Counted from the first letter of the stretch, positions 31,498 through 40,279 are shown. The stretch is 46,439 bases of DNA from Pseudonocardia sp. (GCA_029263115.1 JAJCYC010000006.1:1-46439); one strand, 5' to 3'. Made by a program: numbers and translations. Notes: generated from the letters alone by a model not told the origin.

Positions 31498-32469
31498 ATG
31501 AGCGCGGCGGTGATCAGATGGGCGGCCTCGGTGGTCGTCCTGGTCGTCACCATGGGGGCCTGCTCTGCGGCAGTGCCGCCGCCTCCGGTGCCGGAGGCAG
31601 TGCCGCCGCCTCCGGTGCCGGAGGCGGTTCCGGCTGCGCCGGGTGGATACACCCGGACGATGTCCCTGCACACCGAGGCCGGGGAACGCACAGCGGTCGT
31701 GCACCGCCCCGGTGGGTTGCGCGCGGGCATGCCGCTGGTCGTGGTGCTGCACGGCGCCTTCGGCAGCGGCGAGCACACCCGCACCGCGACCGGATGGGAC
31801 GCGCTGGCCGACCGTGAGGGCTTCATGGTGGCCTACCCCAACGGCCACGGGCGCACCTGGAACGCCGGCAAGTGCTGCGGCCCGGCGTTCAACCGCAAGG
31901 TCGACGACGTCGAGTACCTGCACCGGTTGACCGAGCATCTGGCGCAGGCCGAGGGGGTCGACCGCGAGCGGGTGTACGCGGTCGGCATGTCCAACGGCGC
32001 GATGATGGCCTACGCCTGGGCCTGCCGCCGCCCGGAGGACCTGGCCGGCATCGGACCGGTCGCCGGAGCCATGGTGTCGGATTGCCAGCCGAAGTCTCCG
32101 GTGAACGTGGTCGCAGTGCACGGCACCGCGGACCGCAACGTGCCGATCTCCGGCGGCGTCGGCCCGCGCAGCGTCACCCGGTACAACTATCCGTCGCTGG
32201 CGACCTCGCTGACCCCCTTCGTGAACGCCGACCGGTGCACCCCGGCGCCCAAGCGCAATGACCGCGCACCGCTGCACGTCAGCACCTTCAACTGCGTCTC
32301 CGGTGCCGGGGTGACCGTCGCGGTGGTCGACGGCCTGGGCCATGAGTGGCCGGGAGCCCGCCCGAGCGACCCCGTCCGCAAGCTGATCAGGGACAAGATG
32401 TCACCGGCTCCCCTGGACGCCACCACGTTCCTGTGGTCGCACCTGCGGGGTGCCTCGGCGATCAGCTGA
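31498..32469 (+). CDS. LpqC-like esterase / PHB depolymerase-family lipoprotein
   Basis: 323 residues from the ATG at 31498. A hydrophobic signal with lipobox VTMGAC (Cys22) predicts a membrane-anchored extracytoplasmic lipoprotein. A Pro-rich linker (two copies of VPPPPVPEA) leads to an alpha/beta-hydrolase: VVVLHGAFGSGEHT with the oxyanion hole, nucleophile GMSNGAMM, acid HGTADRNVP, and His in GLGHEWPG. It matches LpqC/feruloyl-esterase/PHB-depolymerase-type enzymes that cleave esters outside the cell. The upstream open frame is antisense noise. Confidence 0.87.
   Translation: MSAAVIRWAASVVVLVVTMGACSAAVPPPPVPEAVPPPPVPEAVPAAPGGYTRTMSLHTEAGERTAVVHRPGGLRAGMPLVVVLHGAFGSGEHTRTATGWDALADREGFMVAYPNGHGRTWNAGKCCGPAFNRKVDDVEYLHRLTEHLAQAEGVDRERVYAVGMSNGAMMAYAWACRRPEDLAGIGPVAGAMVSDCQPKSPVNVVAVHGTADRNVPISGGVGPRSVTRYNYPSLATSLTPFVNADRCTPAPKRNDRAPLHVSTFNCVSGAGVTVAVVDGLGHEWPGARPSDPVRKLIRDKMSPAPLDATTFLWSHLRGASAIS
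31573..31626 (+). repeat. 27-bp tandem duplication in the LpqC linker
   Basis: Two adjacent 27-bp copies (31573-31599 and 31600-31626) differ at the last base and encode VPPPPVPEA twice. A slippage-prone Pro-rich spacer between the lipidated Cys and the catalytic domain. Confidence 0.85.
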
Positions 32470-32521
32470 CCCCGCCCGTGTCGGCTTTGCCGCGGCCGCC
32501 GGGCAGGGCCATGATCTGGGT

Positions 32522-33763
32522 ATGACTTCCGAAACCGGGTTGGATTCCGCGAGCTCCGGGACGGTGCTTCCGCTGGCCGGCATGCGGGTCGTGGAGGTGT
32601 CGTCGTTCGTGGCGGCCCCGCTGGGTGGGATGACGCTGGCCCAGCTGGGCGCCGAGGTCATCCGGGTCGACCCGATCGGCGGGGCGCCGGACAATCACCG
32701 CTGGCCGCTTGCCGAGTCCGGCACCAGCCTGTACTGGGCCGGGCTGAACAAGGGCAAGAAATCGGTCACCGTCGACCTCCGCTCCCCGGAAGGCCAGCAA
32801 CTGGTCACCCGGCTGGTCACCGAGTCCGGCCCGGACGGCGGCATCGTGCTCACGAACTCGGTCGGGCGGACCTGGCTGGAGTACGACCGGCTGCGCGAGC
32901 ACCGCCCGGATCTGGTGCACGTGCAGATCGAGGGCCACCACGACGGCACTCCCGCGGTCGACTACACGGTCAACGCCGCCGTCGGGTTTCCGATGGTCAC
33001 CGGTCCGGAGGGGCACGCCGACCCGGTCAACCACGTGTTACCGGCCTGGGACATCGCCTGCGGCCTCTACGCCGCGCTGGGAATCCTCAGCGCCGACCGC
33101 CGCCGCCGGATCACCGGTGAGGGGCAGCGGATGAGCGTCGCGCTCTACGACGTCGCGCTGGCGATGGCCGGCAACCTCGGGTTTCTGGCCGAGGCTCAGG
33201 TCAACAAGGTGGTCCGCAAGCGGCTGGGCAACTACCTCTACGGCGGGTTCGCCCGGGACTTCGCCACCCGCGACGGTGGTCGGGTGATGGTCTGCGCGTT
33301 GACCAAGCGGCACTGGCTCGATCTGCTCGCGGTGACCGAGCTCACCGATGTGGTCCGGGCACTGGAGACCAGCCTCGGCGTGGACTTCACCCTGGAGGAC
33401 GACCGGTTCGAGTACCGCGAGGTGGTGGCCGGGCTGTTCACCCGCTGGTTCGCCCGGCGCCGCCTGGCGGACGTGCAGGCCAAGCTCACCGGCACCCAAC
33501 TGCTGTGGTCGACCTACAACACCTTCACCGACCTGGTGGCCGACGACCTGATGGCGGCCAACCCGATGATGGCCGAGATCGACCAGCCCGGTGTCGGCCG
33601 GCACCTGGCGCCGGGGCTGCCGATGGCGCTCGGGGTGGGGCCACGCGTACCGGTCGGCCGGGCGCCGGTGCTGGGTGAACACACCGCCGAGGTGCTGGGC
33701 GACCGGCTGGGCCTGTCCGAGGCGGACGTCGCGGACCTGCAGGCCCGAGCCGTCGTCGCCTGA
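32522..33763 (+). CDS. CaiB/BaiF family III CoA-transferase, mesaconyl-CoA isomerase-like
   Basis: 413 residues from the ATG at 32522. Seen: MRVVEVSSFVAAPLGGMTLA, LGAEVIRVDPIGGAPD, WAGLNKGKKSVTVDL, and LPAWDIACGLYAAL with the Asp expected to form the acyl-CoA intermediate. The N-terminal block with DPIGG and RWPLAESGTSLYWAGLNKG recalls 2-methylfumaryl-CoA isomerase (Mct), which moves CoA within mesaconyl-CoA, rather than formyl-CoA transferases. Cytosolic. Whether a mesaconate or methylaspartate pathway exists cannot be judged from this window. Confidence 0.82.
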   Translation: MTSETGLDSASSGTVLPLAGMRVVEVSSFVAAPLGGMTLAQLGAEVIRVDPIGGAPDNHRWPLAESGTSLYWAGLNKGKKSVTVDLRSPEGQQLVTRLVTESGPDGGIVLTNSVGRTWLEYDRLREHRPDLVHVQIEGHHDGTPAVDYTVNAAVGFPMVTGPEGHADPVNHVLPAWDIACGLYAALGILSADRRRRITGEGQRMSVALYDVALAMAGNLGFLAEAQVNKVVRKRLGNYLYGGFARDFATRDGGRVMVCALTKRHWLDLLAVTELTDVVRALETSLGVDFTLEDDRFEYREVVAGLFTRWFARRRLADVQAKLTGTQLLWSTYNTFTDLVADDLMAANPMMAEIDQPGVGRHLAPGLPMALGVGPRVPVGRAPVLGEHTAEVLGDRLGLSEADVADLQARAVVA

Positions 33764-33765
33764 GC

Positions 33766-33809
33766 CGGCGAGTCCCGCACTTCGCGTCGGCGAGTCCCGC
33801 ACCTCGCGT
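33766..33809. repeat. 22-bp intergenic tandem repeat
   Basis: Two adjacent 22-bp units (33766-33787, 33788-33809) starting CGGCGAGTCCCGCAC, differing at one base, with a 5-base start of a third copy. It fills the gap after the CoA-transferase gene and codes for nothing evident. It may belong to a dispersed actinobacterial intergenic repeat family. Confidence 0.8.
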
Positions 33810-33872
33810 CGGCGCCTGATCGGGGTCAGTCCTGCTCCGTCCGCGGATCATGCGGGCTCCGGGCGCGCGCCC

Positions 33873-34262
33873 TCAGATCCCGGGGCGGCTGCGCAGCGGG
33901 TGGTCCTCGGGTATCTCCACCACGGCAATCCGCACACCGTCCGGGTCGATGATCCACATCTCGTCCAGTCCCCAGGGCTCGCGCTTGGGCTCCCGCAGCA
34001 CCGGTACCCCGCGTTCGGCCAGCTCGCGATGCGTGGCGGCCAGGTCGCGGACCTGCAGCCACAGCGCGACCGCCGGCCCGGGTGGTTCGTCGGCCTGCCC
34101 GGACAGCTCGAGCAGCCCGTTGCCCAGCAAGAACACCGTGCCGCGCGCGCGGCCGGTACCGAACTCGCGATAGATGGCCAGACCGAGCGTGTCGCGGTAG
34201 AACACCCGGCTGCTTTCCGGGTCGGTAGGGCGCAGCAGTACTCGGCTGGTCAAGACCTCCAC
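33873..34262 (-). CDS. VOC (glyoxalase/bleomycin-resistance) family protein
   Basis: 129 residues from the GTG at 34262. One full VOC module in two beta-alpha-beta-beta-beta units: LTSRVLLRPTDPESSRVFYRD, LGLAIYREFGTG, LQVRDLAATHRELAERGVPV, and DEMWIIDPDGVRIAVVEIPE. His, Glu and acidic positions suggest metal binding by a homodimer. The substrate is unknown. The frame extends to 34682, but that part is antisense to argS; the GTG at 34271 is an alternative. It is divergent from argS with about 50 bp between. Confidence 0.82.
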   Translation of the reverse strand: MEVLTSRVLLRPTDPESSRVFYRDTLGLAIYREFGTGRARGTVFLLGNGLLELSGQADEPPGPAVALWLQVRDLAATHRELAERGVPVLREPKREPWGLDEMWIIDPDGVRIAVVEIPEDHPLRSRPGI

Positions 34263-34314
34263 GCCGAGCACGGTACCGCCGGGAGCCCGCGCGCGCCCGA
34301 CTACGATCGGTGCC

Positions 34315-36093
34315 GTGGACGAAGTGGGAGAACCAGCGGTCGGGGTGCGCGCGCTGCGGGAAGTCGCCGCCGACGCGGTGACCCGGGCGATGCGGGCCAC
34401 GCTGCCGCCCGAGCTGCGCAGTGCCGACCCGCTGGTCCGCCGTTCCGACCATGCCGACTTCCAGTCCAACGTGTCGCTGTCGCTGGCCAAGCGGGCGGGC
34501 CGCAAGCCCCGCGAGCTGGCCGAACAGCTCGCCGGCGCCCTTGATGGCGGGATCGGGGTGGAACTCTCCGGTCCGGGCTTCCTGAACCTCACCGTCACCG
34601 ACGAGACGCTGTGGCGCCAGGTGGCCGCCCGGCTGGCCGACGATCGGCTCGGGGTGGGCAGCCCGGAGCTGGGCCGCCGCACGGTGATCGACTACTCCGG
34701 CCCGAACATCGCCAAGGAGATGCACGTCGGCCACCTGCGCACCACGATCATCGGTGACGCGCTGGCCCGGTTGCTCGACCACCTCGGCGCGGTGGTGATC
34801 CGGCAGAACCACCTGGGCGACTGGGGCACCCAGTTCGGCATGCTGATCGAGTACCTGGACACCCACCCCGAGGCCAGGTGGCGCGCGGCCGATCTGGCCG
34901 AGGGTGAGGCGGCGACCACCTCGGCGCTCGATGCGCTGTACAAGCTCGCTCGCGCGGAGTTCGACGCCGACCCCGAGTTCGCCGACCGGGCGCGGCAGAG
35001 AGTGGTCGCGCTGCAGGCCGGCGACGAGGCCACCCTGGCCTCCTGGCACGAGCTGGTGGCCGAGTCGCAGAAGGCGTTCCAGGCCATCTACGACTACCTC
35101 GGCGTGCTGCTCACCGCCGAGGACTCGGCGGGGGAGTCCAGCTACAACCGCTACCTGGACGAGGTCGCCGTCGAGGTCGAGCGCGCCGGGGTCGCCCAGG
35201 ACAGCGACGGCGCGCTCTGCGTGTTCTTCGACGACGTCACCGGCCCGGACGGCGACCCCGTGCCGCTGATCGTGCGCAAGAGCGACGGCGGCTACGGCTA
35301 CGCCACGACCGATCTGGCCACCATCCGCTACCGGATCCAGGAGCTCAAGGCCAGCCGGATCCTGTACGTGGTGGACACAAGGCAGGCGCTGCATTTCCGG
35401 ATGGTGTTCGACACCGCGCGGCGGATGGGCTGGCTGACCGACGACGTATCGGCCGAACACATCGGCTTCGGCACCGTGCTCGGTCCGGACGGCAAACCGT
35501 TCAAGACCCGCTCCGGCGGCACGGTCCGGCTGGTCGAGCTGCTCGACTCGGCCGTCGAGCGGGCCCGCGTGGAGATCGAGACGAAGCCGCACACGCTCGC
35601 GCCCGACGAGCTGGGGACAGTGGCCCGACAGGCCGGCATCGGCGCGGTCAAGTATGCCGACCTGTCCACCTCCCGCATCAAGGACTACGTCTTCGACCCC
35701 GTGCGGATGGTCTCGTTCTACGGCAACACCGGGGTGTACCTGCAGTACGCGCACACCCGGATCCGGTCCATCCTGCGCAAGCTGCCGCCGGGTACCTCCG
35801 ACACGGTCGTCGGGGACGGCCCCGTGCTGCCGGCCGAGCGGGCGCTGGCGCTGCTCAACGACGAGTACGCCGCCACCCTGGCCGACGTGGCCGCCACCCT
35901 CGAGCCGCACCGGCTGTGCGGGTACCTGTTCTCGCTGGCCAAGGCGTTCACCGAGTTCTACGAGTCGTGCCCGGTGCTGAACGCCGAGTCCGACGCCGTG
36001 CGGGCCAACCGGGTGGCGCTCTGCCGGCTCACCGGGACGACCCTCGGCCAGGGTCTCGGACTGCTCGGCATCGAGACGCCCGACCGGATGTGA
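34315..36093 (+). CDS. argS: Arginyl-tRNA synthetase
   Basis: 592 residues from the GTG at 34315. Seen: an N-terminal Add-1 domain, the class I HIGH motif as HVGHLR within IDYSGPNIAKEMHVGHLRTT, the QNHLGDWGTQFGMLIEYL block specific to ArgRS, YATTDLATIRYR, LGPDGKPFKTRSGGTVRL in place of KMSKS, and the C-terminal DALR anticodon-binding domain (SFYGNTGVYLQYAHTRI). It charges tRNA-Arg. It is not next to lysA or hom, the common neighbours of argS in actinobacteria, so it could be a second copy. Its stop overlaps the start of the pseudouridine synthase gene. Confidence 0.95.
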   Translation: MDEVGEPAVGVRALREVAADAVTRAMRATLPPELRSADPLVRRSDHADFQSNVSLSLAKRAGRKPRELAEQLAGALDGGIGVELSGPGFLNLTVTDETLWRQVAARLADDRLGVGSPELGRRTVIDYSGPNIAKEMHVGHLRTTIIGDALARLLDHLGAVVIRQNHLGDWGTQFGMLIEYLDTHPEARWRAADLAEGEAATTSALDALYKLARAEFDADPEFADRARQRVVALQAGDEATLASWHELVAESQKAFQAIYDYLGVLLTAEDSAGESSYNRYLDEVAVEVERAGVAQDSDGALCVFFDDVTGPDGDPVPLIVRKSDGGYGYATTDLATIRYRIQELKASRILYVVDTRQALHFRMVFDTARRMGWLTDDVSAEHIGFGTVLGPDGKPFKTRSGGTVRLVELLDSAVERARVEIETKPHTLAPDELGTVARQAGIGAVKYADLSTSRIKDYVFDPVRMVSFYGNTGVYLQYAHTRIRSILRKLPPGTSDTVVGDGPVLPAERALALLNDEYAATLADVAATLEPHRLCGYLFSLAKAFTEFYESCPVLNAESDAVRANRVALCRLTGTTLGQGLGLLGIETPDRM

Positions 36094-36824
36094 GCCACAG
36101 CTGGGCTGAGCTGCGCTCCAGGGCGTTGGTGGAGACCGACGACTACCTGGTGCTGGACAAACCCGCCGGGATCTCGGTCACCGGCGAGCGGCACGACACC
36201 GACCTGGTGCGGATCGCCGCTGACGCGGGGGAGCGGGTCATCCCGGTGCACCGGATCGACAAGGTCACCTCCGGGGCGGTGCTGCTGGCCCGAAGCACCG
36301 ACGCACACGGCCCGCTGACCCGGCAGTTCGCCGTGCGGACCGTGGCCAAGACCTACCTGGCCATCACCGCGTCCATCGGGCTGCCGGACGTGGGCACCGT
36401 GGACCTGCCGTTGTGCACCGGCCGGAAGAACCGGGTGCGGGTGGCCGCCCCGCGCGAAGAGATCCGGTGCGCCGACGGACGGTGGACCGTTCCCGGATCA
36501 GTCGTGCGGGCGGGGAGCTTCGCCTCGACGACCGTGCTGCGTCGGCTCTGGGAGGGCGCCGGGCACACCTTGGTGGCCGCGGAGCCGCACACGGGTCGCC
36601 GTCACCAGATCCGGGTGCACCTGGCCTGGATCGGCCACCCCATCGCCGGTGACCCGCTGTTCGGGACCGCCAGCGGCCGGAGAACCAGTCTGCACGCCTG
36701 GCGGCTCGCCTTCGACGACGCCGACGGCCGTCGGGTCGAGGTCCGCGCTGAGCCCGAGGTGGCGTTCTGGGACCCGGTCGCGACGGTGCTGGCTGCGCCG
36801 GACCGGGCCGCCCTGCTCGGGTGA
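36090..36824 (+). CDS. RluA-family RNA pseudouridine synthase
   Basis: 244 residues from the GTG at 36090, which overlaps the argS stop (GTGA). Seen: YLVLDKPAGISVTGE, the catalytic VHRIDKVTSGAVLLAR with the essential Asp, KTYLAI, TGRRHQIRVHLAWIGHPIAG and DPLFG, all signatures of RluA-type enzymes that isomerise uridine in rRNA or tRNA. There is no S4 domain. The target cannot be assigned. Coupling to argS suggests a shared transcript and a translation role. Confidence 0.9.
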   Translation: MSHSWAELRSRALVETDDYLVLDKPAGISVTGERHDTDLVRIAADAGERVIPVHRIDKVTSGAVLLARSTDAHGPLTRQFAVRTVAKTYLAITASIGLPDVGTVDLPLCTGRKNRVRVAAPREEIRCADGRWTVPGSVVRAGSFASTTVLRRLWEGAGHTLVAAEPHTGRRHQIRVHLAWIGHPIAGDPLFGTASGRRTSLHAWRLAFDDADGRRVEVRAEPEVAFWDPVATVLAAPDRAALLG

Positions 36825-36891
36825 CGGTCAGTCGAGGACACCTGCTCCGGGAGCCGGCAGCGACTCGAGCGTCCGGCGCTCGGACCGACCG

Positions 36892-36925
36892 GTGCGGATC
36901 TGCGTGTCCGGAATGGCGTCCGCAC
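36892..36925. promoter_or_regulatory. Inverted repeat upstream of the desaturase fusion gene
   Basis: GTGCGGA (36892-36898) and TCCGCAC (36919-36925) are perfect 7-bp arms, 20 bp apart, ending 24 bp before the desaturase ATG. It could be an operator or simply the end of the preceding transcript. Confidence 0.3.
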
Positions 36926-36949
36926 GTCATGGCCCGCATGCTGTAGTTC

Positions 36950-38965
36950 ATGACCGTCGCCGCCTCACCCAGCACACCCACCACACGTGGCGTTCCGGAC
37001 CCGGGCGAGCCGGTGCCCGGGCTGGCGCTGCCCACGCTCGGGCTGTTCGTGGCCTGCCTGGTCGTGGAGGGGCTGGCCCTGTACGCGGCGCTCGGGCTCG
37101 GCTGGTCGGCCTGGATCACGCTGCCGGTGTTCACCGCCGTCAGCTTCGTGATGTTCACCGTGCTGCACGACGCCGTGCACTACTCGATCAGCCGGCGGCG
37201 CTGGGTGAACGCGCTGCTCGGCCGGCTGGCCATCCCGTTCGTGGTGCCCTACGCGGCGGCCCCGCTGTTCGGTTTCGTGCACATCGAGCACCACCGCAAC
37301 ACCAACGAGCACCGCGACTTCGATCCGGACACCTGGGCCAGCCACGGCCCGGCGTGGCAGCTGCCGTTGCGTTGGCTCACCATCGACGCCTGGTACGCGA
37401 TCTTCTACGTGCGCAACCTGCGGCGGCGCACCGGTCGGGAGGTCGTCGAGGTCGTCGGGGTGATCGCGCTGTTCGTGGCCGGCATCGTGCTGGCGGCGGA
37501 CGCGGGCGTGCTGTGGACGGTCGCGCTGGTCTACCTGATCCCGGCCCGGATCGGGCTGGCGCTGCTGGCGTGGTGGTTCGACTGGCTGCCCCACCACGGC
37601 CTCACGGTGACCCAGCGGGAGAACCGCTACCGGGCCACCCGGGTGCGGGTCGGCATGGAATGGCTGCTCACGCCGGGGCTGCTCTATCAGAACTACCACC
37701 TGGTGCACCACCTGCACCCGTCCATCCCGTTCTACCGCTACATCGCGGCGTGGCGGCGCAACGAGGACGCCTACCTGGAGCGCGACGCCGCGATCATGAC
37801 GGCGTTCGGCCGGGACCTCACGCCGGACGAGTACCGGGTGTGGCGGGAGCTCGACTCCTCGCTGGACCGGGTCCGGACCACCCCTCGGCCGGTGGACGTG
37901 CCGAGCGGCTCCAGCGCCAGCCACGGGGAGTTCCACCGGTTGCCGGTGGCCGCGCTCGACCGGCTCACCGCGGACAGCGTGACGGTCACCTTCGCGGTGC
38001 CCGGTGAGCTCGCCGAGCGGTTCCGCTTCCAGGCAGGCCAGCACGTCACGGTACGCACCGACCTCGGTGGTGCGGGTGTGCGGCGGATCTACTCGATCTG
38101 CGCACCGGCCACCGACGGACCCCTGCGGATCGCGGTCAAGCGGATCCCCGGTGGGGCGTTCTCGTCGTTCGTGGCCGACCGGTTGCGCGTCGGGGACGAG
38201 CTGGAGCTGATGACGCCGACCGGCAGGTTCGGTCCTCCGCTGGATCCGGCCCGGGCCCGCGGCTACGTGGCGGTCGCCGCCGGCAGCGGGATCACCCCGA
38301 TCCTGTCCATCCTGGCCACCGCGCTGGAGGTCGAGTCGGACAGTCGGGCCGTGCTGGTCTACGGAAACCGCACCCGGTCGGAGACGATGTTCGCCGTCGA
38401 GCTCGCCGAGCTGGAGTCGCGGTACTCCGACCGGCTGGAGATCGTGCACGTGCTCTCCCGCGAGCGGGGAACCAGCGCGCACCACGGCCGGATCGACGGG
38501 CCGCTGCTGCGTCGGCTGCTCGACGACCGGATTCCGCCGTCCGCGGTGGACGAGTGGTTCGTGTGCGGGCCGTCCGGTCTGCTGGAGACCACCCGCGAGG
38601 TGCTCGCCGGGCACGGGGTGCCGGCAGAGCGGGTGCATGCCGAGCTGTTCCACGTCGCGCCCGCCGGACCGCCCCGAACCCTCGGAGTGGCCGGCACGGT
38701 CACCGCGCTGCTGGGTGGCCGGGCCAGCGTCGTCGACGTGGTCGCCGGCCAGTCGGTGCTGGACGGGGTGCTCGCGGCCCGGCCGGAGGTGCCGTACGCG
38801 TGCATGGGCGGCGCCTGTGGCACCTGCCGGGCCAGGCTGGTCAGCGGCACGGTGGAGATGGAGCACAACCACGCCCTGTCCGGGGCGGACGTGGCCGCCG
38901 GCTACGTGCTCACCTGCCAGGCCCAGCCGACCTCGCCCGAGGTGACGGTCGACTACGACGGCTGA
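36950..38965 (+). CDS. Membrane fatty-acid desaturase/hydroxylase fused to a PaaE-like ferredoxin reductase
   Basis: 671 residues. The N-terminal 300 are a membrane di-iron desaturase/hydroxylase: helices at about 28-50 and 55-72, His boxes HDAVH (73-77), HIEHHRNTN (111-119, plus His121) and HLVHHLH (250-256). The C-terminal half is an electron-transfer chain: FAD-binding RRIYSIC, NAD-binding GSGITPILSIL and VCGPSGLL, and a plant-type [2Fe-2S] domain with Cys618, 623, 626, 656. One polypeptide therefore holds oxidase and its reductase, which would let NAD(P)H drive O2-dependent hydroxylation or desaturation of a lipid. The substrate is unknown. The ATG at 36950 has no strong ribosome site. 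Confidence 0.9.
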   Translation: MTVAASPSTPTTRGVPDPGEPVPGLALPTLGLFVACLVVEGLALYAALGLGWSAWITLPVFTAVSFVMFTVLHDAVHYSISRRRWVNALLGRLAIPFVVPYAAAPLFGFVHIEHHRNTNEHRDFDPDTWASHGPAWQLPLRWLTIDAWYAIFYVRNLRRRTGREVVEVVGVIALFVAGIVLAADAGVLWTVALVYLIPARIGLALLAWWFDWLPHHGLTVTQRENRYRATRVRVGMEWLLTPGLLYQNYHLVHHLHPSIPFYRYIAAWRRNEDAYLERDAAIMTAFGRDLTPDEYRVWRELDSSLDRVRTTPRPVDVPSGSSASHGEFHRLPVAALDRLTADSVTVTFAVPGELAERFRFQAGQHVTVRTDLGGAGVRRIYSICAPATDGPLRIAVKRIPGGAFSSFVADRLRVGDELELMTPTGRFGPPLDPARARGYVAVAAGSGITPILSILATALEVESDSRAVLVYGNRTRSETMFAVELAELESRYSDRLEIVHVLSRERGTSAHHGRIDGPLLRRLLDDRIPPSAVDEWFVCGPSGLLETTREVLAGHGVPAERVHAELFHVAPAGPPRTLGVAGTVTALLGGRASVVDVVAGQSVLDGVLAARPEVPYACMGGACGTCRARLVSGTVEMEHNHALSGADVAAGYVLTCQAQPTSPEVTVDYDG

Positions 38966-39001
38966 GCCGACCAACAAGGCTGACCGGGGGACCGGCGGGT
39001 T

Positions 39002-40009
39002 TCAGGGGCCGCCGCCGGGCCTCGGCCCCCGGTAGCCACGCTCGGACGAGTCGTCCATGCCGACCTCGTAGCCGACCGCCGGGTCGATCTTGTTGCGGCT
39101 GACCCTGGCGCCGAACGAGTCGTTGGTGAACGCGAACGCCTTGTCCAGCTCGCCGACGATCTCGTTGCCGGTGACCGTGACGTTCTCGATGTCGTCGAAG
39201 TAGAAGGCCTGGCCCGCGCCGCTCTCGCAGTAGTTGTTGCTGACCACGAAGTTGGCCGAGTTGCCCTCGCCGGTGCCGTCGCCCGCCTTGCTGTCCGGGC
39301 CCTCCGCGATGAGGCAGATGTTGTCGATCTTCTCGCAGCGGTTGCCGTCGATCAGCACGTTGTTGCTCGGGCCGAGCTTGTCGGTGGTGGCGAAGGTCTG
39401 CATGCAGTCGGCGTGCTTCTCGTCCCGGCCCCGGGTGTCCGAGATCGTGTTGTGCAGGATCTTGATGTTGTTGCCCCAGAACCGGATGCCGTCGCCGTCG
39501 CCGCCACGCGGGCTGATCGACGTGGAGTTCCGCACGGTGATGTTGGTGCCCCGGATCGAGATGCCGGGCGCGTGCGGCTGCCGCGCGGCGACCCCGTCGA
39601 CCACCACGTTGTCCGCCTCGACCGTGATGCCGGCGGTGCGGGTCGTCCCGCCGCCGAGGATCACGATCGGCGCCTCGGACGTGCCCGAGCGGCCGATCTC
39701 CAGGCGGGTGTCGTTCATGTCGCCGGTCAGGCAGATCCGGTCTCCGGGCGAGGCGCCACTCAGCGCCAGTTGCATGCCTCTGGCGTCGGACGCGCGGCGG
39801 GTGCAGTTCGTCTGGGCCTCCGGGCGGCCGACGCCGGGGCCACCGGTCGGCGCCGGGATCATCTGCACACCCGGAGCCGTCTCGGCCCTGGGCGCGTCCG
39901 GGGTGCCGTCGTCCGAGGTGCCGTCGTCCGAGGTGCCACAGCCGGCGATCACCATGACCGCCGCGAGGCCGCACGCGAACACCGACAGCCACAGACCTGA
40001 TCGGAGCAT
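39002..40009 (-). CDS. Right-handed beta-helix lipoprotein
   Basis: 335 residues from the ATG at 40009 (MLRSGLWLSVFACGL). A lipobox VIAGC (about Cys23) predicts a lipid-anchored extracytoplasmic protein. An acidic linker with GTSDDGTSDDGT leads to repeated short strands such as VVVDGVAARQPH, ITVRNSTSIS, IKILHNTISDTRG, FVVSNNYCESG and VTVTGNEIVG, the pattern of parallel beta-helix (NosD/PbH1) proteins. Such folds often bind or cleave polysaccharides, but no catalytic residues are recognised. It converges with the desaturase fusion gene. Paired CTCAGG repeats lie upstream. Confidence 0.82.
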   Translation of the reverse strand: MLRSGLWLSVFACGLAAVMVIAGCGTSDDGTSDDGTPDAPRAETAPGVQMIPAPTGGPGVGRPEAQTNCTRRASDARGMQLALSGASPGDRICLTGDMNDTRLEIGRSGTSEAPIVILGGGTTRTAGITVEADNVVVDGVAARQPHAPGISIRGTNITVRNSTSISPRGGDGDGIRFWGNNIKILHNTISDTRGRDEKHADCMQTFATTDKLGPSNNVLIDGNRCEKIDNICLIAEGPDSKAGDGTGEGNSANFVVSNNYCESGAGQAFYFDDIENVTVTGNEIVGELDKAFAFTNDSFGARVSRNKIDPAVGYEVGMDDSSERGYRGPRPGGGP

Positions 40010-40079
40010 CGACAGACGCTGTTCCACCACATGGAGGTTAACGACGCGGGATTCATGCCCGACCGCTCCCCGGAAGACC

Positions 40080-40097
40080 CTCAGGATTTTCTCAGGG
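40080..40097. promoter_or_regulatory. CTCAGG direct repeats with 11-bp periodicity upstream of the lipoprotein gene
   Basis: CTCAGG at 40080-40085 recurs at 40091-40096, exactly 11 bp (one helical turn) apart around GATTTT, about 71-88 bp upstream of the lipoprotein start. OmpR/PhoB-type response regulators bind direct repeats with this spacing. The rest of the 270-bp gap 40010-40279 shows nothing else I recognise. Confidence 0.35.
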
Positions 40098-40279
40098 CTG
40101 CCCGAACGGCGTAACCGGCGGTGCTCCAGGAGTGTCACGCAGGGTGGCCGGTCCGACACGCCCAGCCGTCACCCTGGCGTGCCGGCCCGGTCTCCGGCAG
40201 ACTGCGGACAGCTGCACAGCTTCGCGTGGCGATGAGGGCGTTGGGGAAGACGATCCTCGTCGAGATGCGGAGGTCAGCA

